64,000 bases of DNA from Roseateles subflavus (lineage in GTDB: Bacteria; Pseudomonadota; Gammaproteobacteria; Burkholderiales; Burkholderiaceae_C). The position numbers and the translations under genes are program-made. The stretch lies in the NCBI RefSeq assembly GCF_030285365.1, contig NZ_JASVDS010000002.1, positions 620,001-684,000 on the forward strand, read 5' to 3'. This document shows positions 27,456 through 34,427 of the stretch, piece after piece (the stretch's first letter is position 1; each line of letters begins with the position of its first letter). A model generated the notes under the pieces. That model made no database searches and had not been told where the DNA came from. It saw only the letters and a list, made by a program, of their open reading frames with translations.

Positions 27456-29030
27456 TCAGTGCACCTTGCCCCACTCGGCCTCGAACTCGCGCACCAGCGC
27501 CTGGTTGGAGAGACGGTTGATGTCGGTCTCGACCCGGCTCATGTCGGCGGGGAAGCTCATCATCGTCGGCAGGCTGTCCAGCGTCAGGAAGCGCAGCCCC
27601 GGCGGCAGGCCGCGCGGCACAGCCCAGGGGCGGCGCCCGGCCAGCACGAAGCCCCATTCGCCGAAGCTCGGCACATGCGTGTGGTACGGCGTGGTGGACA
27701 GGCCGACGGACTCCAGCGTGTTCACCACGGTCCAGAAGCTGCGCCGGGCGATGAGGGGCGAGGTCGTCTGCACCACCGCATAGCCGCCGGCATCGAGGTG
27801 CTGGTCGATCAGCTGGTAGAAGCTGCTGGTGTAGAGCTTGCCCAGCGCGAAGTTGCTGGGGTCGGGGAAGTCGATGACGATGACGTCGAAGCGCTCCTCG
27901 TGCTGCTCCAGCCAGCCGAAGGCGTCCGCATTGACGACGCGCAGCTTGGGGTTGCGCAGCGCGTCGTGGTTGAGGCTGCGCAGCAGGGGCAGCGTCGAGA
28001 AGAGCCGCGTCATGTGCGGGTCCAGCTCGACGAGCGTGACCGAGAGCACCGAGGGATAGCGCAGGATCTCGCGCACCGCCATGCCGTCCCCGCCGCCCAG
28101 CACGAGCACGCGACGCGGCGCCCCGTGCGCGGCCATGGCCGGGTGCACGAGGGCCTCGTGGTAGCGGTACTCGTCCTTCGAGTGGAACTGCAGATTGCCG
28201 TTGAGGAAGAGCCGCACGCCGGCCTTGCCCTGCGTCACGACGATGCGCTGATAGGCGCTGGTTTCCTTGATGAGGATGTGCTCGCCGTAGAAGCGGTCCT
28301 CGGCCCAGGTGGTCAGCCGGTCGGCGCCGGCGAGGGCCGCGAGCAGCAGCACCGCCGAGCCCGCGCAGGCCAGCGCATGCTGGCGCCAGCCGCGCAGCTC
28401 CGCGCGGAACATCCACAGCGCCCAGCAGGCCACGGCCACGTTCAGCAGGCCGAAGACGAGCCCGGTGCGCACCAGCCCGAGCTGCGGCACGAGCAGCAGC
28501 GGGAAGGCCAGCGCGACGACCAGCGCGCCGAGGTAGTCGAAGGTCAGCACCTGCGAGACCAGATCCTTGAGCGCATAGCGCTGGCGCACCTGGCGCTTGA
28601 TGATGCGCATCACCAGCGGGATCTCCAGGCCCACGAGGATGCCCACCAGCAGCACGAGCCCGTAGAGCATGCTGCGGAAGAGGGTCAGCTCGGACGGCGG
28701 CAGCCAGCTGTGGGCGGCGAAGAGCCCGGCCGGCATCAGCCCGCCGACCACGCCCACCAGCAGCTCGATGCGCAGGAACTGCGCCACCAGCTGCCGCTCC
28801 ACGAAGCGCGAGAGCCAGGACCCGAGGCCCATGGCGAAGAGGTAGCAGCCGATGATGGTGCTGAACTGCAGCACCGAATCGCCCATCAGGTAGCTGGCCA
28901 GCGCGCCGGCGGTGAGCTCGTAGACCAGGCCGCAGGCAGCGATCACAAAGACGCTGGAGAGCAGCAGCAGCTCCTGCAGGCTGATGCGCTGGGCAGCTGG
29001 CAGGGGCTCGTCGTGCGGGGCAGGGCTCAT
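27456..29030 (-). CDS. Membrane-anchored polyamine aminopropyltransferase (spermidine synthase-like)
   Basis: 524 residues. Residues 1 to about 235 contain seven or so hydrophobic helices (for example LLLLSSVFVIAACGLVYEL and LVLLVGILVGLEIPLVM). The rest is a spermidine-synthase fold: RVLVLGGGDGMAVREILRY for donor binding, VTLVELDPHM, and the catalytic-loop segment VIVIDFPDPSNFALGKLY. Such membrane forms transfer aminopropyl groups, but acceptors are mostly unknown. It follows the YciI gene by one base and precedes the amine-oxidase-like gene by two. The AdoMet decarboxylase at 14.0-14.4 kb could supply its donor. Confidence 0.88.
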   Translation of the reverse strand: MSPAPHDEPLPAAQRISLQELLLLSSVFVIAACGLVYELTAGALASYLMGDSVLQFSTIIGCYLFAMGLGSWLSRFVERQLVAQFLRIELLVGVVGGLMPAGLFAAHSWLPPSELTLFRSMLYGLVLLVGILVGLEIPLVMRIIKRQVRQRYALKDLVSQVLTFDYLGALVVALAFPLLLVPQLGLVRTGLVFGLLNVAVACWALWMFRAELRGWRQHALACAGSAVLLLAALAGADRLTTWAEDRFYGEHILIKETSAYQRIVVTQGKAGVRLFLNGNLQFHSKDEYRYHEALVHPAMAAHGAPRRVLVLGGGDGMAVREILRYPSVLSVTLVELDPHMTRLFSTLPLLRSLNHDALRNPKLRVVNADAFGWLEQHEERFDVIVIDFPDPSNFALGKLYTSSFYQLIDQHLDAGGYAVVQTTSPLIARRSFWTVVNTLESVGLSTTPYHTHVPSFGEWGFVLAGRRPWAVPRGLPPGLRFLTLDSLPTMMSFPADMSRVETDINRLSNQALVREFEAEWGKVH

Positions 29031-29031
29031 G

Positions 29032-29328
29032 TCAGATCACCGCCTGCTGGCCCGGGAAGGCCTTGGACCAGTGCAGGATCTCGCAGCGCGCGCGCAGGCC
29101 GGCCACGGAGAAGGGGTCCGTCGCGATCAGGGCCTGGACGGCCTCGCGGCTCGGGGCCTCCACGATCCACAGGGCACCGACGGGCGGCAGCACCGGGTCT
29201 TCACGCAGCGAGCCGGCGATGCGCACCTGCGCGGCGTGGGCGGCCAGCCAGTCGAGGTGCGCCTGCATATGCTCGTGGCGCAGGGGCAGGGCCTCCTCGC
29301 GGTCGTGGAATCGGACGATGAACAGCAT
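29032..29328 (-). CDS. YciI family protein
   Basis: 98 residues with a ferredoxin-like alpha/beta fold. MLFIVRFHDREEALPLRHEH and the conserved His/Asp pattern, including ATDPFSVAGL, match YciI-like proteins. Their function is mostly unknown, and some are possible lyases or muconolactone-isomerase relatives. It lies one base before the aminopropyltransferase gene. There is no strong ribosome-binding site before the ATG at 29328. Confidence 0.85.
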   Translation of the reverse strand: MLFIVRFHDREEALPLRHEHMQAHLDWLAAHAAQVRIAGSLREDPVLPPVGALWIVEAPSREAVQALIATDPFSVAGLRARCEILHWSKAFPGQQAVI

Positions 29329-29412
29329 GGGAGAAAAGCTCGGGAAGCGACCGGCCCCCGGCCATGCGGCGGTCGGGGCCGGGCAGGGAGCCGGGCAGGG
29401 GGCCGGCAGGCG

Positions 29413-29637
29413 TCAGCCGTGGATCGCCGCGGCCACGATCTGGCCGATGGAGATGCACATCGCGGCCACGACCACGGCCAGGGCCATGTTCTTGTGCTCG
29501 ACGATCTCCTCCCACAGCTTGTAGGGGGTGAGCTTGTCGATGATGACGAAGCTGATCCAGAACACCAGCACGCCGATCAGGGCGTAGAGGATGGATCCCA
29601 GCACGATGCCGGGCTTGAGGTATTCGAAGCCGTTCAT
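29413..29637 (-). CDS. DUF350 family small membrane protein
   Basis: 74 residues from the ATG at 29637; the longer frame upstream lacks coding sense. There are two hydrophobic helices (IVLGSILYALIGVLVFWISF and NMALAVVVAAMCISIGQIV) separated by DKLTPYKLWEEIVEHKN, a DUF350/YjfL half-unit. Such proteins are often encoded near SPFH, DUF4178 and aminopropyltransferase genes, as here. It is probably an inner-membrane subunit of an envelope-stress module. Mechanism unknown. Confidence 0.85.
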   Translation of the reverse strand: MNGFEYLKPGIVLGSILYALIGVLVFWISFVIIDKLTPYKLWEEIVEHKNMALAVVVAAMCISIGQIVAAAIHG

Positions 29638-29695
29638 GAGGTGCCTGACCTTTCGAAGTCCATCATTTCGTCGTCTTTCGTGATCCGGGCCGCGC

Positions 29696-31282
29696 TCACT
29701 TGTGACCGCCGCCGCCGCTGCTGTAGCCGCCATACGAGCCACCGCCCGATCCGCCGCTGTAGTGCACGCCGCCGTTGCGACGGCAGTTCTGGTATTCGGC
29801 GCTGGACTCGCCGTAGCCGTCCTTGTAGGCCTGGCAATCATCGCTGCTGCAGGCCCGCACGAGCAGGAGCAGCACCAGGACCACGAAGGCGCCCAGGATG
29901 ATCTTGGCGAAGAGGCTGTGGGCATCGCCGCTCGCGCGCACGCCGGCGTCGCGGGCAAAGGCGGCCCGGCGATCGCCCGGCAGCGCGAAGCCCTTGAGCA
30001 CGTCGTCGGCGTCCAGCTTGCGGCCGTGGCTCCATGTGACCTCGTTGCCCGTCTGTTCCCGGCTGAGCAGCTCGGTGCGGCTGCCGGCGCGGTACTCGAA
30101 GTCGGTGACGAGGCACTTCTCGCCGCGCTTCACGCGCCAGTAGAACTCGCCCAGCACATAGGTGATGACGGCGGTGTACTGCCAGCGCCGCGCGAAGCGC
30201 TTGGTCTGCCAGGTGACGGCGCCGGCCTTGTCGGCCGTCGGGGCGCCGGTGAGCGGGCGCACCACGCTCCAGCCGTCCTCGGTGTCCACGAGGAAGGCGA
30301 AGCCCTCCAGGCGGTTGAAGAGGAGGTACTCGCGCCAGAAGGTCTGTTCCTCGTCATCCCCCTGCGGCAGGTCGCAGCGCTCCGTGTAGCCGACGACCTG
30401 CCAGTCCTGGGGCGTGCCGCCCATCAGCGCCAGCTTCCCCGTGGTGCCCAGGGGGATCAGCGGCTCCATGCCATTGCTCTGGGCATAGTGGGCCAGGTCC
30501 TGGCCGACGCCCTTGGAGATGTCCGTGACCGTGTGGCATTGCGGGCAGACGATGGACTGCGTGCTGTCGAGCTTCGGGGTCAGCGAGGCGCCGCAGCCCG
30601 GGCAGGGCAGGGACTTGCCCGAGAGTGTCTTGCTGCTGTCCTCGCGCAGGCCGCTCAGGGCCAGGTCGGCCAGGCGTACGCTTCGCCCCACCGTCCAGAC
30701 CGGGGCCTGCGGCTGGCTGAACTCGAGGCTGCCGACCTCGCCCTTGCTGCTGCGCAGCTCGACGACCCCGTAGCTCTTGAGCAGCTCGGGCGGCCGGGGC
30801 AGCTCGCCCTCGGCGGCCAGCACGGTCGCATCGACCTTGGAGGCCACCTCCCAGCGGCTGCCGCCGACGGTGACGGGCACGCCGACGATGAGATTGCCGA
30901 GCGGCGGCGGCGCCTCCTCCAGCGGGGCTTCGAAACCGATCACGAAGGCGCCGTTGTCCTCCGAGAGCCAGGCGCTGCGCCCGTGGCCGAAGAGGATGTG
31001 CCACTCGTTCCAGCTGGCTTCCTCGGTCCGGAGTTGAATGCGGCCGAGCACGGTGAAGGGCTCGCCCTGGTACTTGCCGCTGGCGCCCAGCTGCAAGGGG
31101 GAGTAGTCCTCGAAGAGCTCGGCGCTCTGGCCGATCTTGCGCAGGGCGTCGCCTTCGCGCAGCAGCGTGGCGCGGCAGTAGCTGCAGACGGCGCTGTGCG
31201 ACGCCGCCGAGGCGAACTCGACGGGCGCACCGCAATTCGGGCATGCCGCTTGCCAGCGGCGTTGGGGGGTGGTGGGGGCCAC
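29696..31282 (-). CDS. DUF4178 zinc-ribbon membrane protein
   Basis: 528 residues with a GTG start at 31282. An N-terminal zinc ribbon (CPNCGAPVEF, CSYCRATLL) leads into a first DUF4178 beta domain (about 45-200). A second ribbon (CPGCGASL, CPQCHTV) leads into a second DUF4178 domain (about 255-420). One transmembrane helix, IILGAFVVLVLLLLVRACS, lies near residue 465. The tail is Gly/Ser/Tyr-rich with a terminal His-Lys. The architecture suggests a cytoplasmic sensor or scaffold anchored by the single helix. It is the second gene of the SPFH operon. Confidence 0.85.
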   Translation of the reverse strand: MAPTTPQRRWQAACPNCGAPVEFASAASHSAVCSYCRATLLREGDALRKIGQSAELFEDYSPLQLGASGKYQGEPFTVLGRIQLRTEEASWNEWHILFGHGRSAWLSEDNGAFVIGFEAPLEEAPPPLGNLIVGVPVTVGGSRWEVASKVDATVLAAEGELPRPPELLKSYGVVELRSSKGEVGSLEFSQPQAPVWTVGRSVRLADLALSGLREDSSKTLSGKSLPCPGCGASLTPKLDSTQSIVCPQCHTVTDISKGVGQDLAHYAQSNGMEPLIPLGTTGKLALMGGTPQDWQVVGYTERCDLPQGDDEEQTFWREYLLFNRLEGFAFLVDTEDGWSVVRPLTGAPTADKAGAVTWQTKRFARRWQYTAVITYVLGEFYWRVKRGEKCLVTDFEYRAGSRTELLSREQTGNEVTWSHGRKLDADDVLKGFALPGDRRAAFARDAGVRASGDAHSLFAKIILGAFVVLVLLLLVRACSSDDCQAYKDGYGESSAEYQNCRRNGGVHYSGGSGGGSYGGYSSGGGGHK

Positions 31283-31297
31283 TCGGTGTCAGGCTGG

Positions 31298-31337
31298 GCA
31301 CGCGCGCCGCGGGCCCGAGGGCCCCGGCGCGGCGTGC
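31298..31337. repeat. Long GC-rich inverted repeat between the SPFH and DUF4178 genes
   Basis: A 40-base imperfect palindrome, GCACGC ... GCGTGC at its ends with CGGGCCC and GGGCCCCGG near the centre. It can form a stable hairpin in the transcript. There is no T-run, so it may protect or attenuate the mRNA without terminating it fully. Confidence 0.55.
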
Positions 31338-31353
31338 GGTGTTGGCAGCGGCC

Positions 31354-32400
31354 TCAGCCGAGCTTCTTGAGCAGGTCGGCCTTCTTGGCCGCGAACTCTT
31401 CCTCGGTGAGGATGCCCTTGGCCTTGAGCTCGCCCAGCTTCTCCAGCAGGGACATGATGTCGTCGGCGCTCTGCGCCACCGGTGCCGCGGCGGCCGGCTG
31501 GGCGGCGGCCTGCGGCTGGGCGGCGAGGCCGGCGGCCATCTGCTGCGCCAGCGTCTGGCCGAGGGCAAGACCTGCCCCCAGGCCCATGGCGTCGCCCGCG
31601 ATGCCGCCACCGCCCTGGCCCACGCCTTCGGCGAGCTTGGGGATGGCCTGCGCCGTCTGGTACTGCATGAACTGGCCCATGTTCTGGCCGATCATGCCCA
31701 TGCCGATCTTCTGGTCGAGGATCTTCTGCAGCTCCTCGGGCAGGGACACGCTCTGCAGCGTCACCGACTCCAGCTTCAGGCCCAGCTTCTCGAAGGCGGG
31801 CGCCGTGGCGGCTTGCAGCTGCGTGGCGAACTCGACCTGGTTCGCGGCCAGGTCCAGGAAGGGGATGCCGCTCTGCGCGACGGCGTCGCTGATGTGCTGC
31901 AGGATGGTGCCGCGCAGCTGGCCGTCGAGCTCCTGCGCCGTGTAGCGCTCGCGGGTGCCCGAGATCTCCTGGTGGAAGCGCTTCGGGTCGGCAATGCGGT
32001 AGGCGTAGTTGCCGAAGGCGCGCAGGCGCACGGCACCGAAGTCCTTGTCGCGGATGGTGACGGGCTGCGGCGTGCCCCAGCGCTGGTCGATCTGCTGGCG
32101 CGTGCTGAAGAAGTAGACGTCGCTCTTGAACGGGGACTCGAAGAGCTTGTCCCAGTTCTTCAGGTTGGTCAGCAGGGGCAGGGTCTGCGTGGTGAGCTTG
32201 TGAGTGCCCGGGCCGAAGACGTCCGCCACCTTGCCTTCATTGACGAAGACCGCCAGCTGCGACTCGCGCACGACCAGCTGGGCGCCGTACTGGATTTCGA
32301 AGTCCTGCATGGGATAGCGCCAGGCCAGGGTGCCGTCCCCGTCCTCCGTCCATTGCAGGACGTCAATGAACTGTTTCTTGATGAAATCCATCAAACCCAT
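31354..32400 (-). CDS. SPFH-domain protein with C-terminal SHOCT motif
   Basis: 348 residues from the ATG at 32400, with GGAGG seven bases upstream. An SPFH/band-7-like domain (about 20-240) includes FEIQYGAQLVVRESQLAVFV and VFGPGTHKLTTQTLPLL. An Ala/Gln-rich linker (about 270-310) leads to a SHOCT-like tail, IMSLLEKLGELKAKGILTEE. This matches the YdjI-like SPFH family rather than membrane flotillins, as no N-terminal membrane helix is seen. It heads the minus-strand operon containing DUF4178, DUF350, YciI, aminopropyltransferase and amine oxidase genes. Confidence 0.87.
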   Translation of the reverse strand: MGLMDFIKKQFIDVLQWTEDGDGTLAWRYPMQDFEIQYGAQLVVRESQLAVFVNEGKVADVFGPGTHKLTTQTLPLLTNLKNWDKLFESPFKSDVYFFSTRQQIDQRWGTPQPVTIRDKDFGAVRLRAFGNYAYRIADPKRFHQEISGTRERYTAQELDGQLRGTILQHISDAVAQSGIPFLDLAANQVEFATQLQAATAPAFEKLGLKLESVTLQSVSLPEELQKILDQKIGMGMIGQNMGQFMQYQTAQAIPKLAEGVGQGGGGIAGDAMGLGAGLALGQTLAQQMAAGLAAQPQAAAQPAAAAPVAQSADDIMSLLEKLGELKAKGILTEEEFAAKKADLLKKLG

Positions 32401-32667
32401 GATTCCCTCCAGGCTCCAGGCAATGCGGTCAGGTCGACCGCGGGACAGAGTATCCACCAGATGCGGGCGGGTTTTGGGCGGTGACCGACCCCCACAGAGG
32501 GTGTGTGACGGGCGGCACTCCCCTCGGGCAGGCGGCCAGGCGCCTGTCCATGGGCTCTGGCGTGATTCATCAGGTTTTTCCGATTGATTGATCTTCTAAT
32601 TGCTGGTTTTTCGGAATCGATGCTGCGGGCACAGTCGGGGGGTGTCCCTCAGCCAAGGAGATCACCC
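32401..32667. promoter_or_regulatory. Divergent promoter region, SPFH operon and HPF-like gene
   Basis: 267 bases. The patch from about 32565 to 32625 is markedly AT-rich (TTGATTGATCTTCTAATTGC lies within it), and is likely to hold the promoter of the HPF-like gene. AAGGAG at 32655-32660 is its ribosome-binding site. No specific operator was recognised. Confidence 0.4.
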
Positions 32668-33009
32668 ATGCAAGTGCTGTTCATCTCCCGCCACCCGATG
32701 GCGGCCGAATTCCGTGCCCTGAGCGAGCACCGCGTCCGCTTTGCCCTGCGCCGCCTGAAGTGGCTGGTGCCGCGTGCCGAGGTGCAGCTGTCGGACGTCA
32801 ACGGGCCGAAGGGCGGGATCGACAAGCGCTGCCAGATCGCCCTGCGGACCGACGGCGCCGGCACGGTGATCGTGGCCTCCGTGGCCCGCCACTGGCGCAC
32901 GGCGCTGGACCAGGCCCTGGCCCGGGCGGCCCGCTTCCTGGTTCGCCAGTGGCGGCGCGGCCGGGATGACCGGCGGCTACGCCAGCGCCTGCTGCGCGAC
33001 GAACGATGA
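32668..33009 (+). CDS. HPF/RaiA-family ribosome-associated protein
   Basis: 113 residues from the ATG at 32668, seven bases after AAGGAG. It has the beta-alpha-beta layout of hibernation-promoting factors, and VQLSDVNGPKGGIDKRCQIA is the usual conserved core. The C-terminus is very basic, fitting binding at the ribosome decoding centre. It is shorter than and divergent from classical HPF, so the target is inferred. Its TGA overlaps a weak upstream ATG of the next gene, and the two are likely co-transcribed. Confidence 0.78.
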   Translation: MQVLFISRHPMAAEFRALSEHRVRFALRRLKWLVPRAEVQLSDVNGPKGGIDKRCQIALRTDGAGTVIVASVARHWRTALDQALARAARFLVRQWRRGRDDRRLRQRLLRDER

Positions 33010-33032
33010 CCCCGATTGAAGGAGAAAAGGCC

Positions 33033-33740
33033 ATGAGCTCGATGAACCCCCTGAACCTGACGACCTCCGCGTCGTCGTCCCCCACCGTCGTGACGATGCC
33101 CAGCGTGGCCGTGCCTGCGGACACGACCCGGGTCCTGCGCAACACCTACGCGCTGCTGTCCCTGACGCTGCTCTTCAGCGCCGTCGTGGCGTCCGCCAGC
33201 GTGGCGATGCGGCTGCCCGCGCCGGGTCTGCTGATCACGATGGGCGTCTACTTCGGCCTGCTGTTCGCCATCCATCGCCTGCAGAACAGCGGCTGGGCGC
33301 TGCCCGCGGTCTTCTCGCTGACGGGCTTCATGGGCTACAGCCTGGGCCCGGTGCTGAGCCATACGCTGTCGCTGCCGGGCGGCGGGCAGACCATCGCGCT
33401 GGCCCTCGCCGCGACGGGCGCCACCTTCCTGGGCCTGTCCGCCTGGGTGCTGACGACCCGCAAGGACTTCAGCTTCATGGGCGGCTTCCTGTTCGCCGGG
33501 ATGATCATCGCCCTGGTGGCCGGCCTGGCCGCCATGTTCTTTGAGATCCCGGCGCTGAGCCTGGCGGTGTCCGGCATGGTGGCGCTGCTCTCGGCGGGCC
33601 TGATCCTGTTCGAGACGAGCAACATCGTGAACGGCGGCGAGCGCAACTACGTGCTGGCGACCGTCAGCCTGTATGTGTCGGTCTACAACCTCTTCACGAG
33701 CCTGCTGGCGCTGTTCGGCTTCGGCAGCTCGGACGAGTAA
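33033..33740 (+). CDS. Bax inhibitor-1/YccA family membrane protein
   Basis: 235 residues from the ATG at 33033, which follows AAGGAG by eight bases; an ATG at 33006 also exists but is less well placed. Seven predicted helices include ALLSLTLLFSAVVASASVAM, PAVFSLTGFMGYSLGPVLS and YVLATVSLYVSVYNLFTSL. The family (YccA, BI-1, TMBIM) includes an inhibitor of FtsH in E. coli and calcium-leak channels. A strong terminator follows. Confidence 0.9.
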   Translation: MSSMNPLNLTTSASSSPTVVTMPSVAVPADTTRVLRNTYALLSLTLLFSAVVASASVAMRLPAPGLLITMGVYFGLLFAIHRLQNSGWALPAVFSLTGFMGYSLGPVLSHTLSLPGGGQTIALALAATGATFLGLSAWVLTTRKDFSFMGGFLFAGMIIALVAGLAAMFFEIPALSLAVSGMVALLSAGLILFETSNIVNGGERNYVLATVSLYVSVYNLFTSLLALFGFGSSDE

Positions 33741-33789
33741 GTTGCTGGTGGCGGGGCGGGCTTCCAGACGCCGCCAGCCCCGTCCTTTG

Positions 33790-33828
33790 GCCCCCGCACG
33801 GCGCTCCGCGCTGCGCGGGGGCTTTTTT
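33790..33828 (+). terminator. Intrinsic terminator after the Bax inhibitor-1 gene
   Basis: GCCCCCGC (33790-33797) pairs with GCGGGGGC (33815-33822), with inner pairing of GGCGC and GCGC, followed by six T at 33823-33828. Confidence 0.88.
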
Positions 33829-33872
33829 CTGATCGCGCCGGGCGGGGATCGCCGCGACCGCCGGAGCCCGCC

Positions 33873-34355
33873 TCAGCGGCGGACCAGCGCGCCCTCGTCA
33901 TCGATGCGTCCGGGGCAGGCGGCCATCGGCAGCAGGGCGCCCTCGGCCTGGACCTGCAGGTGGGCGATGTTCTGGCGCTGCGCCGCGGCCAGCACGGCCA
34001 CGGTGCTGCGGTAGTCGGCCGCCGGATGCGGCAGGACCTGCACGACGGGCGGCCGCCCGTCCGGCGAGGAGGCGATCGCCTGCAGGCGGGCCTCGATCGC
34101 GGTGCGGCCCTCCAGGCGCTGCCCGTCCAGAAAAACGGTGCTGTCTGCCGCGATGCGCACCGTGTGGACGGGCGAGGGCAGGGCGCCCTCCACCGAGCAG
34201 CTGGCATCCAGGCGCAGGGCCACGGCATGCGTCGGCGCCGGCATGGCCAGCATCCACAGGCTGATGAGCGCCAGCAGGACGGCGGCCAGCGGCGCGGTGC
34301 ACAGGCCCGGCGTGGGCGTGGGCCAGGATTCCGGTGGGATGCTCAGGGCGTGCAT
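33873..34355 (-). CDS. Orphan ExbD/TolR-like protein
   Basis: 160 residues. One hydrophobic helix, AAVLLALISLWMLAM, lies near 24-38. A periplasmic domain follows with VRIAADSTVFLDGQRLEG, then VVQVLPHPAADYRSTVAVLAAAQRQ. This is the pattern of ExbD/TolR periplasmic domains: a small beta-alpha domain whose last helix follows a Tyr/Arg. Two cysteines (in DASCS and AACPG) could form a disulfide. No ExbB partner is next to it. The TonB-dependent receptor gene directly upstream on the same strand suggests a role in energised transport. The family call is from pattern recognition. Confidence 0.55.
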   Translation of the reverse strand: MHALSIPPESWPTPTPGLCTAPLAAVLLALISLWMLAMPAPTHAVALRLDASCSVEGALPSPVHTVRIAADSTVFLDGQRLEGRTAIEARLQAIASSPDGRPPVVQVLPHPAADYRSTVAVLAAAQRQNIAHLQVQAEGALLPMAACPGRIDDEGALVRR

Positions 34356-34427
34356 GCGGAGGCTCCGGGGCGCGCGGGCGGCGCCGCCACGCCATGATGC
34401 CAGAGCCCCGCCGGGGCCGTCAGCGCC

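Noticed and set aside
26814-29321. 835-codon plus-strand frame opposite the amine oxidase and aminopropyltransferase
   Set aside because: Arg/Pro/His-rich without any motif; the minus strand carries FAD and methyltransferase-fold motifs.
29702-31945. 747-codon plus-strand frame opposite the DUF4178 and SPFH genes
   Set aside because: Composition is typical of an antisense frame, and the minus strand has recognisable zinc ribbons and an SPFH domain.
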